DNA from: Pegea sp. RAD2-039
Taxonomy: Eukaryota > Chordata > Thaliacea > Salpida > Salpidae
Assembly: GCA_034620365.1 (NCBI GenBank)
Contig: JAQGEQ010000123.1
Span: 186,001 to 250,000, forward strand
Length of the DNA stretch: 64,000 nt
Reading direction: 5' to 3'
The position numbers and the translations under genes are program-made. Shown here in pieces: positions 39,646-51,056 of the stretch (positions within the stretch are counted from its first letter, which is position 1; each line of letters begins with the position of its first letter). The notes under the pieces are model-generated. The model had not been told where the DNA came from and searched no databases. It saw nothing but the letters and a program-made list of their open reading frames with translations.

Positions 39646-40793
39646 TTTGACTAAAATTAAAATTTCATAATATGCTTAACAGATTTTATTTCTAAGGTTA
39701 GGTGTGTGCTAAAAAACATTTTATAAAATGAAAATAAACGAGTATTTTAGATTAAGAGAATAAAAAACTATTATTATTCATTTAAGAATAATAGCTTAAT
39801 GAAACAATTTCTTGCGTTTAACATGACTGCTGAAAACGTCAAATGGAAGTTTATATATGCTAGTGCTGTTGTTAATTAATTTCAAAATTGTCAATGAAAA
39901 ACACCGACAACAGCTTAACAGCTACGAAAGATTTGTAAAACGTATCCTTTTTATGTTTATACATTTATTGTCTAGATTTTCATTTCGATATCTGTCTTTT
40001 TTTTTGTGATAGTCATCATTAACAAATAGACCTATACCTCATAAGTTTTGTCAACGGTATTAAATAGACTATTGCATGGTTTAGTAGTTTTTATTTAATA
40101 GCAACCAGTTATCGATTCCAACCTTATTAAGAGCACTGTTTAAGTCAATAATACCATACTTATTGCTACGAATACTGCAGTAACTGCTAGTATTTAGTAT
40201 TATTGATATTTAAAAATTTGTTAGCGACATAAGATTTTAGTTTGCTTTGCCAATCTTTATCACTATTTAGTATTTCTTAGTAGTTAATTTTAAACTATTT
40301 TTGGTTATCAACGTTAATTGATGTTCTCAAAACTCACTAAAGTTTGAATTGAAACTGTCTTGTAACTATCAAAAGCTTATCTATATTACTTCTTGTTTCT
40401 TTTTAACAACTATCTTAAAAAACTATTATTTATCGATAGTAACTAACTTAGAAAAATTACAAAATTGTTTTTTTACAGCTATAGTAAGTTTTTGAAAAGA
40501 ACAAATTTTAAAACAGAAATATTTAAACAAAAACTTTTTTTGACAATAATTTTCTTCGCCAACAAAAATTATAAACAAACTTTTATGACAATAGTAAACT
40601 TTTCAGTAGTAACTATTTTTTGATAACAACAAACATTTTTGCAGCGACAATGTAAGAATGCTCAGTCTATTTTAGTATTTTACAGCTTTCATCGTATCGG
40701 AAACGCTGCTTTAAATGAGTTATCGACTCCCACAAATACCAAACTTAAACCAAATCGTCTGTTATATAATCAAACTGTTACCTGAGGCTATTG
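39646..40793. repeat. Second pre-hairpin segment, superunit 3, no gene
   Basis: Partner of 6,621-7,733. No frame kept. Confidence 0.55.
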
Positions 40794-40934
40794 GAGGTGC
40801 CACTTGTGATAAGGAAGCATTTGAAACAATTGTATTCCAATAAGTGTCAAAAAAAGTGTATATAACCGGTGAAGGTTATCACAGGGGGCACCTCTACGTA
40901 CGGCAACACTCAAACATTAGCCCACAACGTGGGC
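40794..40934. repeat. Hairpin 2 of superunit 3 plus palindrome
   Basis: Arms 40,794-40,812 and 40,876-40,894 (17 of 19 paired), right arm with a full CTCF core match; palindrome at 40,920-40,934. The last clear family A element before the switch to family B. Confidence 0.8.
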
Positions 40935-41819
40935 CAATGGTTGTGTGTTGCTGTGCACTTTTTAAATGTTTTTCAGCTACTTGATAGTCAGGGCTGTGAG
41001 TAACCCAACTAAATAATTTTATTAAATAGTTAAAATCCAATACAATATTTTTCTACAAATAAAACTTTTTCAAAATGTTTATTTTGCTTTAGTAAGCCAA
41101 CAACTTTTATCTTACAAACTTATTTTAAAATGAGTTTTATCCATCTATTGAATTTCAGCTTTTTAATTTGTTTTGTTGAATACCTTATTTTTCTTCGTTT
41201 AAAAGTAATGAAAAAAGTTAAAAATAAAAATGTGTTTCTATACAAAAAAAATATTAAATATTTATTAAAAGTTAAAAAAAGAAAATGCTGAAAATTTTGA
41301 ATAACAAAAAGAAGTTGGTTTTGAATAAATAGAAGTTATTTCGTCAAAGTAATTCGCTCAAAGAGGAAGTCATTCTAAGAAGTAGTGAAGTCATCAAATC
41401 TTTTTAGTTTGAAGAAGAATTCGAGTTTTGTGGACAGTAAAGGATGAAACAAATTAGAAGATTCAACTTACGAAATTTCTGAAAAATTTAGCTCATTTGA
41501 TTGTCTACTTCAAAATCAAGACAACTTTTCGTAATTACATTTCAACAAATACAAAAGAAATGATATGCGTCACATGACAACATTAGGCTGTGATTATAAC
41601 AGAGAGAACGAATGACTGCAAAGACAAGAGGCAAAGAATGATTAAAATTAGAAAATATACAAGAAAGTTGTCAACAGACATAACAATGATAATGAGAATA
41701 ATTTTTTCATCTACAAGTTAAAGTTTTTAGTGAACAATTTAATGTTTTTTCTTTTTTAATTTCAAATGTGAAATTTGAAAGTCCTAAAAAGTAATTTTGA
41801 AAATAAAAGCCACTAGCAA

Positions 41820-42385
41820 CCATCCACTTGTTACAAGATGTTACCAAAAATTCACTGACAACCAGTTGTAACTCACGTGATAAAACGACAAATCAGTTGA
41901 GTAGACGTCAAGTTACACTAGAACATAAAAAGTCACGTGAACAAAAAACACCGCTCACTTATTTTTTTCGAGTAAAGTTTCAAGTCTCCAAATTCAAAAA
42001 TTGTAGAAAAAGAAAAAAAGAAACAATTAAATAATCAAACCAAAGCTACCGTTTTGCAAATACGTCATCAAAAGTGCTAGAAGAAAGAAGAAAAAACCTG
42101 TTGTAAAACCATCATCATCACTATATCTAAGAACATGTCAAAATGCTTTCGGATGCTAATTACTTGATGATCTCACTGTGGCACTCTTTGGTAACATTAA
42201 ACACTTATTATATCTGCTGCATGTTTATGATAATCTGAGTCATTTAATGATTACGTCATCTGGACTAGAGAATTGCTTTTTTTGCTTCATCTTTGCTAAA
42301 GTCATTTCAGAAAAGACCCTAGAACAGTTTGATAGCTTTATCAGCAGGAAAAAACTAATGTTAACTGAAAAATATAATATTAGGC
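41820..42385 (+). promoter_or_regulatory. Leader of B unit 1
   Basis: CACGTG at 41,874 and 41,934, gacgtcaagttac at 41,904, tacgtcat at 42,061 and 42,253 (CRE half sites), CCAAT at 42,391. The open frames here (41,828; 42,178; minus 42,240) have no kept ATG (TTG starts except minus 42,494) and are mirrored only in the near-identical unit 5, so they give no evidence for a gene. Confidence 0.5.
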
Positions 42386-42470
42386 GCTGACCAATCAATG
42401 TGGCCAAGCTGGTTAGGCGGAAGAGTAAAAATCCATTAACACTACTTTTGTAGGTTGAAATCAGGTCGAA
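42386..42470 (+). pseudogene. tRNA-like head of B unit 1 with A and B box
   Basis: A box tggccaagctgg at 42,401 fits TRGYNNARNNG fully; B box gttgaaatc at 42,454 fits GWTCRANNC at 8 of 9; distance 53 bases, as in tRNA genes. ctggttaggcgg and aaaatcc fit the D arm and anticodon arm of a Ser/Leu tRNA. Arms are no longer paired, so it is a remnant or SINE-type head, not a working tRNA. Confidence 0.55.
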
Positions 42471-45400
42471 AATGTATTTTTCATTTATTGTCATTTGTCA
42501 TCAAGCCTACAAAATTCATTTTCAAATTTTAAAGTCTTTGTTTTGTCGTAATAGAAGCTGGTAGAATAGGTAAGGTTTTAAAAAAGGTAAATGTTGTACA
42601 CATTACCTAAAATAGATTGTTGTTTCTGAAATAGTCAAAAACAGTTTAATAATTTTATAAAGTAAATTTTCGAGAAAAAATACATGAAACATTTCTTAGA
42701 AATTTCACTTAAAACTATGAAAACTCTGTAAGGCGCTGAATATTGCTCCATTTTCTAATAACTTGTTTTTATTTTAAAAAAATTTAAAACAAACATTAAA
42801 CTTCATAAGCATTTAAATTAATTAAATGTTTTGCATTGCAAGAAAAAATATTTTCCCTCTGCTTTGTAAATGAAGTTTACTGGAATTAAATTAAGATATA
42901 ACAAAGTAACTCAGCATAATTTTCAAAAATGTTTCAATCATTTCTGATATGTATAACTTCCCGCTTATTTTCATAAGTTTTTCTTTTGTCTTCTTTATCA
43001 TTATCGATCTTCAAAACTTAAATATTTAATTCAAAAGTTTTGTTGTTAATTTTTAAAATTTTAAAACAATCTTTTTGAACAAAAACATTTTGACTAAGCT
43101 GGTTTTAATGACGGTTTTAAACCATAAAATTAAAAAATTAACAATAACATCTACAAAATTTGTATAAATAAACAGCTTTATAAAAATAATCTATTTTAAG
43201 AGTATTTTACTAAGCAAGTAAAATAATTTTTAACTGTTATTATAAATGAATAATTTATTTTAAAACTGCATTGTGTCTTATATAAAAATTACCGTAAAAG
43301 TCATAAAATTTTATACTTAATATATTTATGAAATCTTTATTTTTTTGATATAACTAAACAAGTATACTTTTGAATATAAATAAATTAATGCTTTTGTAGC
43401 AATTCAAAACAATTATTAACTTCTTTAAAAAAAGCCATAATCTCCATACTAATCGATTTTTGTTATTGCCTTAGTTTAATTCTTATTTTAAAATACAATT
43501 GTTATTATTTTTGAAGGTGTCAAACTTTTTCTATATAAGCTTAATGATTTTTCTTATAAGTTTGCATGTATTTTGATTTATATTAATCTCTTGATAATTA
43601 TTCTATATTATTATTCAATTTTTTTGTATCCAAACTTTTTAATATTTACATCTTTATAAAATTATTTCATAATGAAAATACGTTTTTCTTTTTAAAAACT
43701 TAACTGTTTAGCTCCTGGATGTGACTCGGATTGAAATCTCCTTTAAAAAGAGTTGATTACTTTTTTCTTGTCAAGATGCTACATATAAATGTTTATATTT
43801 TTCCATTATAGATTCTTTCAAGAATTGTTAATTGAAATAATTTTTTAAATTGTATATTTATTTATTTGATTTTATTTTTATTTAAAGGAAAAGCTATCCT
43901 TGGCTGTACATTTTTTTCAACTTCTTTATTAATATATTTTGTTGTTTTAAATATTGTATACTTTTATGTTTTATTTATTATAATCAGGTTTTATCATTTT
44001 ATACTTTTACTCTATAAATATATTTTATATCTAATTCTTGCAGAATTGAACATCAATAAAAATAGTTTTAATTAATAGTTTTGATTTTATCAATGCTAGG
44101 TAAGTAATTAAAATAAATGTTGATTACTAAAATAATAAGTGTTTAAGTTAACTTGATTCACTTACATATAAGTTATTAAAATTTAGATTTGTGTATAAGT
44201 GTTTCATTTTGTTACATTTATAATAAGTGGCTGTGTTAATATTTGTTTTAAAGATGATAATATTCTATTTAAAAAAGATTTCTCAACAAAGTCTTGATAA
44301 ATAATATCTTTTTCAAATAAAAATTAAGTTCTATTTCTTCCAATCACTATTGCAAATATTTTGTGCTTTAATAATTTGATTCAAATAATTATTTATTGTT
44401 GGCTTTCAAAATATTGTTTTTCTTAGTTTTTGAACTTTTGCTTTTAGATAATTTAAATTAAAGTCGAAATCACTAATAATTCCTTTTTATTCAAATTAAT
44501 GAGTCAAAATATTATACCAATTTATCTTTAAAACTTTTACAGTTATCCAAAATCATTGGTTAAAGTTATATATACAACTTAAAGATCCTACAAAGTCATT
44601 TCAACTCATTTTGTGGTGGTAATGTAAGTACATTTTTTAAACTTGAAAGTAATTCTTACTGATCTATAAAATAGAATTTAAGATATTTAATTATCAGTTT
44701 GATGATGCGTTTTCAAGCAAAACTTTAATGACCACTATTAAAGTGAAAATATATGATTTGTATTTTTTATAAACAGCACTTTTGATCATCCAACACAAAA
44801 TTTAAAAGTTAAACAAATTGTGATTTGCTCTTACTGCTCTTAACTGTCCATGTGGTGGAAGCGAACAACTATTTTCATAAAACATGGTATCTTTGTTTAT
44901 AAAGTTAATCTAAAAGATTTTTTCAACTAGTGATGAAATTGACTGATCTGAGTCATCACACCTAACAAACAACTAGACATCAGTGTTACAAATTTCCTGG
45001 GCATCTTTGATGACAAACTCTTGAGACTTGAACAGGTGTTTGTAGATCACTTATGACTATTACTCAGTTCATTCATTAACTAAATTTTATCCATTGACAG
45101 CTACCAACTGGTATCTTTGATGAGATTTGGTTTTCTTCTTTACATTTCAAAGATCTTATTGAAGTCTGATGTCAAGTCAATGTTAGGAAATGGTAATTAT
45201 TTTAAATATTTATCTTTTGTTTATATATAAACTGGTTTACAATAATAGAGATAAGAAGAAGACTTAAACCTTTTTTCATTATAAAATCTGTAACTTTCAT
45301 TTAAAAAATATATCAACTCACTAAACATGCTGCCAGCTTCATTTGTCGTTTCAAAGTCAGCAGCAAAATTATGTTGTTGGAATAACTTAGTGATATAAAC

Positions 45401-45693
45401 ATAGTTAATTCCATTAGTGAAATCACAAACATTTCATAAGTCAATAGAAGAAAATTTTTAATTTAACAAACAAAACTCGAATTAATCTATTTGTAAGAAC
45501 TTTAATTGTTTCGTTAATTTCAAACTCATTAGATAAACAATATTTAAAATTATTTTTAATTATAGTAGTTGATCATCTAAACCATCTCAAATATTTTCAG
45601 GATTCAAAATAATGCGGAATGGATTCCATCTAATATAAATTAGAAACTTATTTAGATTCCCAATTTTCAGTGTGAAAACGTTGGAAGGTATTT
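42471..45693. repeat. Body of B unit 1, no gene
   Basis: A.T-rich. The hydrophobic 69-codon frame at 43,866-44,075 begins with TTG and appears in all four B units, twice with five extra codons (VDYNF). T-rich DNA gives such hydrophobic frames by chance. The A/B-conserved block lies at about 44,940-45,040. Confidence 0.65.
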
Positions 45694-46368
45694 TTAAAAT
45701 GTGATAACTACTGATAACAGATGATCGTATTCAGAAAATTTATGTCTTCTAAGTTGATATAACTTGAGGGAGGGACTAATGGAGAAAAAGTCATCAAACT
45801 GTAGATCAATTAGGTGGTGAATAATTTTAAAAATCAGAATAAGGTCGTATTTAATTCTTCGGATTTCGTAAGTATCTAGATTGAAGAAGCTGAGACGATG
45901 CTTATAACTCTCGTATTTGTTATTAAGTTTCCTGCAAATCAATCTCGTAAATGCTGCCTGAACAGATTCGATTTTTCTGATATCACCAACTTGATATGGC
46001 ATCCATGCACTGACATTGTATTCAAGAATAAGGCGTATGTACAGTTTGAAAAGGTTGACGTAAAACCATGGATCTTTAGAATTAAAAGTCTTTATGATGA
46101 GGTGGACAAGCTTGATAGATTTTCTTAAGATTCTGGAAACATAACTGTGCCATTTGAAGTCAGATGTCAGAGTAATGCCGAGGTCTATGACTGAGGATAT
46201 TCGTTCAAGAATAGATCCATTGATGCAGTATTGGTTGCTGAAGTTGGCAGCTGGCTTACAGGAGAATGTTATAACTTCAGACTTTGTTGGCTGGATTTTA
46301 AGTTGCCAATTCGCAGACCAGTTTTCTACAATATTTAGTGCAGTTTGGAGTTTTGAGTGAGAACGATT
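45694..46368 (-). pseudogene. Non-LTR retrotransposon RT, C-terminal part (CR1/L2/Jockey-like)
   Basis: From an in-frame stop at 46,369-46,371 to the stop at 45,694 there are 224 sense codons without a break and without a suitable start. In order: NRSHSKLQTALNIVENWSAN and WQLKIQPTKSEVITF (the usual 'LQ.AL..I..W...W.L.IN..KSE...F' after the RT palm), SSVIDLGITLTSDFKW ('LGV..D..L.F..H'), LILEYNVSAWMPYQVGDI ('R..LEY....W.P')  KIESVQAAFTRLICRKL ('E.VQ..FT+.+'), YKHRLSFFNLDTYEIRRIKY ('Y..RL..L.L..LE.RR...DL'), LILIFKIIHHLIDL. These are the thumb and C-terminal blocks of CR1/L2/Jockey-clade ORF2. Endonuclease and catalytic RT (FADD) are absent, so it cannot act alone. Base composition is richer in G+C than the surroundings. 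It is antisense to the unit leader. Confidence 0.85.
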
Positions 46369-46489
46369 TCATTTTTTAGCCCGGAAATTTCATAAAAACT
46401 AAAAGAAAATTTAATGTGGCTTCTATAATAATTTTTACAAAAAATTAACATCAAAGCAAATGTTAAAACAATGAGCAACAATTAATATG

Positions 46490-46760
46490 ATAATAAAGGC
46501 TGGCGATGTGGATGCAAGCCAAGTAAGAAAACGACAACCTTCGTGGAAAGACGATAATTTGGTTTAAAAGAAGTCAGATTCTGTGACAAAAAGTCATGTG
46601 AACGACAAGTCAATAGAGAAGATGACAGATCGAGTGGAAAGGCGAAATAATATGTGAATCACAAATGACGCACAGTACGAGTCACGTGAATCAGAAGTCA
46701 TCTTGAAAACATGCTTAATTATTGCTTTTGGATTGAAGTTGCAAATGTCGAAATTCAAAT
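46490..46760 (+). promoter_or_regulatory. Leader of B unit 2 (degenerate 'gacaagtcacgtgaa' repeats)
   Basis: A chain of loosely repeated boxes: acgacaacc, aaagacgataa, aagtcatgtgaacgacaagtc, agtcacgtgaatc (CACGTG at 46,683), agaagtcatc. The repeats are about 12-20 bp and all in the same sense. Ends in ttgaagttgcaaatgtcgaa as in other leaders. Confidence 0.5.
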
Positions 46761-46849
46761 TTGTAAAAAATAATTAATCAAACAATAGAATCAACTAAGT
46801 AGTTAATAAATTGCAGTTATGTCTTCAAACACAAGGAAAGAAATTCAAA

Positions 46850-49420
46850 TAAACAGCTTTATTATAACAATGTATTTTAAGAGTATTTACCAAACCAGGT
46901 TAAATAATATTTAACTGTAGTGTTAAATGAATAATTTTTTTTATAACTGCATTGTGTCTTATATAAATATTTCCATAAAAGTCATAAAGTTTTAAATTTT
47001 TTTTATTTATGAAATCTCTTTTTGTTGATAAACCTAAACAAGTATACTTTTGAATATAAATAAGTTAATGCTTTTGCAGCAATTCAAAACAATTATTAAC
47101 TTCTTTTAAAAAAAGCCATAATCTCCATACTTTTCGATTTTTGTTATTGCCTATTAAGTTTAATTCTTAATTAAGATACAAATGTTTTATTTTTTAAAGT
47201 GTCAAACTTTTTCTATATGCACTTAATAATTTTTCTTATAAGTTTGCATGTATATTAATTTATATCAATCTATTCATAATAACTGTTGATTATTAATCCA
47301 GTTTCTTATATAAAAACTTTTTATTTCTTACATCTATATAAAATTAGTTCATGATGAAAAAACGTTTTTGTTTTCACAAGCTTAATTGTTTACCTCCTGG
47401 ATATGACTATGATTAAAATGTTTTTAAAAAGAGTTGATTACTTTTTTCTTGTCAAGATGCTATATATAAATGTTTATATTTTTCCATTATAGATTCTTTC
47501 AAAAATTGTTAATTGAAATGATTTTTTAAATTGTATATTTAATTAATTGATTTTATTTTTATTTAAAGGAAAAACTTTTCTTGGCTGTACATTTCTTTCA
47601 ACTTCTCTATTAATCTATTTTGTTGTTTTAAATATTGTATACTTTTATGTTTTATTTATTATAATCAGGTTTTATCATTTTGTAGATTACAATTTTATAC
47701 TTTTACTCTATAAATATATTTTATATATAATTCTTGCAAGATTGAACATCAATAAAAATAGTTTTAATTAATATTTTTGATTTTATCACTGCTAGGTAAG
47801 TAATTAAAATAAATGTTGATTACTAAAATAATAAGTGCATAAGTTAACTTGATTCACTTACATATAAGTTATTAAAATTTAGATTTGTGTATAAATGTTT
47901 CATTTTGTTACATTTATAATAAGTGGCTGTCTTAATATTTGTTTTAAAGATTATAATATTCTATTTAAAAAAGATTTCTCAACAAAGTCTTGATAAATGA
48001 TATCTTTTTCAAATAAAAATTAAGTTCTATTTCTTCCAATCACTATTGCAAATATTTTGTGCTTTAATACTTTGATTCAAATAATTATTTATTGTTGGCT
48101 TTCAAAATATTGTTTTTCTTAGTTTTTGAACTTTTGCTTTTAGATAATTTAAATTAAAGTCGAAATCACTATTAATTCCTTTTTATTCAAATTAATGAGT
48201 CAAAATATTATACCAATTTATCTTTAAAACTTTTACAGTTATCAAAAATCATTGATTAAAGTTATTTATACAACTTAAAGATCCTACAAAGTCATTTCAA
48301 CTCATTTTGTGGTGGTATTGTAAGTACATATTTTTAACTTGAAAGTAATTCTTACTGATTTATAAAATAGAATTTAAGATATTTAATTATCAGTTTGATG
48401 ATGCGTTTTCAAGCAAAACTTGATTCAAGCAAAACAAATTAAAGTGAAAATATATGATTTGTATTCTTTATAAACAGCACTTTTGACCATCCAACACAAA
48501 ATTTAAAAGTGAAACAAATTGTGATTTGCTCTTACTGCTCTTAACTGTCCATGTGGTGGAAGCGAACAACTATTTTCATAAAACATGGTATCTTTGTTTA
48601 TAAAGTTAATCAAAGATTTTTTCAACTAGTGATGATGGGACTGATCTGAGTCATCACACCTAACAAACAACTAGACATCAGTTTTACAAATTTCCTGGGC
48701 ATCTTTGATGACGAACTCTTGAGACATGAACAGGTGTTTGTAGATCACTTTTGACTATTAATCAGTTAATTCATTAACTTAATTTCATCCATTGACAGCT
48801 ACCAACTGGTATCTTTGATGAGATTTGGTTTTCTTCTTCACATTTCAAGGATCTCATTGAAGTCTGATGTCAAGTCAATGTTAGGAAAAGGTAATTACTT
48901 TAAATATTTATCTTTTGTTTATATATAAATTGATTTACAATAATAGAGATAAGAAGAAGACTTAAACCTTTATTCATTATATAATCTGTAATTTTTATTT
49001 AAAAAATATATCAACTCACTAAACATGCTGCCAGATTCATTTGTCGTTTCATAGTCAATTCACAGCAAATTGATGTTATTTTAAGAATTTAGTGATAAAA
49101 ACATAATTAATTTCATTAGTGAAATCACAAACATTTTATAAGTCAATAGAAGAAAATTTTTAATTTAAAAACAAAACTCGTATTAATCTATTTGTAAGAA
49201 CTTTAATCGTTTTGTTAATTTCAAACTCATTAGATAAACAACATTTATAATTATTTTTAATTATAGTAGTTGATCATCTAAACCATCTCAATTATTTTCA
49301 GGATTCAAAATAATGCGGAACGGATTCCAGCATCTTCGGCTCTAATATAAATTAGAAGTTAAATTAAATAACCAAGTTTCAGTGTGAAAACGTTGGAAGG
49401 TATTTAAAAAATGTGAGGAC
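46850..49420. repeat. Body of B unit 2, no gene
   Basis: Matches 43,165-45,735 of unit 1. TTG-started hydrophobic frame at 47,547-47,771. Conserved block at about 48,640-48,740. No gene seen. Confidence 0.65.
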
Positions 49421-49422
49421 TA

Positions 49423-49593
49423 CTTGTAACAGATGATCATATTCAGAAAAGTAAATAAATTAACCTTTCTAAGAAGATGGTGGTTCGAATGAAAGAAGCT
49501 GTAGATCTTATGGAATCTGGTAAATCTAGATGTTAGTCTTACTACAAGCCTTGCCGAGTTGGAGTTGCTTTTAGAATCAGCAAATATTCTGTA
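49423..49593 (-). pseudogene. RT C-terminal relic in B unit 2
   Basis: 57 open codons on the minus strand, including SNSNSARLVVRL, RFHKIYSFFHSNHHLLRK. They align with TRLICRKL ... YKHRLSFFNLDTYEIRR of the long RT in unit 1, followed by a deletion and by the shared last residues (frame-broken FSEYDHLLSV). It proves that the RT piece is an old part of the B unit. Confidence 0.6.
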
Positions 49594-50084
49594 TTAATCT
49601 CATATTCTAAAGCTACATTTCAAATCAGCAGATTAGATGTTAGTTGTGAGAAATAGTTTTCTATCTGGGGTTAATTTATCTTATCTTGAACACTGCTTTT
49701 TACAGTTTGCTATTTAAGTCGTGATAAGACTTTACTATTTATTTTATACTTGATTATCTTTCATTTTGAATAAAACTTTTATTTTATGATACTTTAAACT
49801 TTTTTTATAATTCTTCAAGCAGCTCTTCTTAAACCCAAATTGATGTGATTCATGTTTTAGTTTGGCTTTTGATAATAATTTGAGATTACGATTCTAAAAC
49901 GACATTATAAACGTTTTCCACAAATGATTATTTGTTATTTAAGATTACGATTCTAAGAAGCTTTAGCAAGTTAGGTCATAAGTTAGTTAATTTTATTTGC
50001 TAAATGAGTCCAATCAATCTCATCACTTCACCTTCGTCTCTTTTTTGTTTTTAGTTTTTGCGCTCTTAGATAAGTTTCAATGTA

Positions 50085-50420
50085 TTTCTGCTCACTTCTG
50101 TGAATTCTTCTTCCAACTTAGTTTTCAATTCTTTTTGATACAGCAAATTTTTTTTAGATTTTTAGCTCTCTAAATGAAAACTACCTTTGATTTATTGTAG
50201 TCTTCTTGATTAGAGCTTTTATAGTTTTTCAGCTACAATCGAGTTTTTCTAAACAATAAATTTATTTTTTATCTCTGCTTCATCTTCTTATCAAACAAGT
50301 GAAGCTTTAAATCCTTAATGATTTTTTATTCGCCACCAGAATTGTTATGTCAACTTCATTTTCATTTTTTCTCATCTTTAGTTCCAGAGAAATAGTCTCT
50401 GCAGATTTGACTGAAAATAA
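50085..50420 (-). pseudogene. Relic delta, B-family version of the alpha/gamma relic
   Basis: On the minus strand LKMRKNENEVDITILVANKK matches PKIRKKNDQGAKTDLVADKS of family A, and KLEEEFTEVSRNTLKLI matches LLEEKFTKVKQVSLKLM. Middle part broken by stops. In both families the next bases continue in another frame (ETYLRAQKLKTKK here, ETYVRDKKLENK in gamma). It lies 500 bp to the right of the RT relic, i.e. upstream of it on the minus strand. Confidence 0.5.
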
Positions 50421-51056
50421 ATCTACAAATAGATAAAAAACTGTTAGTTTTCTGACATTCCGTGGTGATGTAATTGGTTGAATCTTTCATGCCTTAAAAT
50501 TATCATTTTTAGGTTTAATTTGTAATAAACAATTATAATCAATCTGTTAATTAGTTTCATTATCTTACATCTGAAGAACCTATAGAAGATCAAATTGTAT
50601 CGCAAGGAAAGTGAGAGATATGGAATATAATTTTGACTTATAAAGTATAGAGTCTGAAATCAGTTAAATCTTACTATCAAAGGGCGATATATAGTTTAAA
50701 CTACAAGTTTCAGTATAAGTCGAAGCAACTACTTAGTACTTTGTCTCAACTCGTCATTTCTTAAAGTAAATTTATTGATTTGTAGCACTACAGACCTTTG
50801 TGTATCTGAATCTTAAATACTAAACTATCAAAAAGGTTAAAACCAGTTTAATACAAATGATAATAGCGCTGAAAACCTGGTAACAATTAGAAGTCTACAA
50901 AAAGAAGAATTAAATTATTTAATTTCGAGTTTCACATAATCAACCAGTTTGCAGCCCTTACTACAAATCTTGTTGATATTAAAAATAAGATTTTTTTCAC
51001 TGCTATGAAAAATAAGAATTTAAATTTAGACATTTAATTTGATTTGGTTTACCAAG
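50421..51056. other. Stretch special to B unit 2, nothing recognised
   Basis: No counterpart in units 1, 3 or 5. Contains a somewhat less A.T-rich part (50,570-50,900) without frames above 50 codons. Ends in gatttggtttaccaagtaaccc, the shared right border of B units. Confidence 0.4.

Larger units (their letters stand above)
31609..41035 (+). repeat. Family A superunit 3, right part replaced by family B
   Basis: Follows superunit 2 closely through hairpin 2 (40,794) and then leaves family A at about 41,035 (just after aaaatccaatac). Leader b, body b, RT relic and relic gamma are missing; family B begins instead with sequence homologous to the post-hairpin 1 segment, so the join may be an unequal crossover between homologous parts. 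Confidence 0.85.
41036..46376 (+). repeat. Family B unit 1
   Basis: Starts with DNA homologous to the A post-hairpin segment, then leader (41,870), tRNA-like head (42,386), body and RT block (45,694-46,368). From about 41,720 to 45,735 it is almost the same as 58,940-62,955 (offset 17,219-17,222), then the two differ because unit 1 carries the long RT. Confidence 0.85.
46377..51056 (+). repeat. Family B unit 2
   Basis: Begins at cccggaaatttc, with leader at 46,490-46,750. Between ttcaaacacaaggaaagaaa (46,828) and attcaaataaacagc (46,848) about 1 kb found in units 1 and 5 is missing, including the tRNA-like head. Unit 3 has the same joint, so 2 and 3 are sister copies. Contains a broken RT (49,423) and relic delta (50,085). 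Confidence 0.8.

Noticed and set aside
45898..46360. Plus-strand frames of 76 and 68 codons
   Set aside because: They are the opposite strand of the well supported RT frame at 45,694-46,368.
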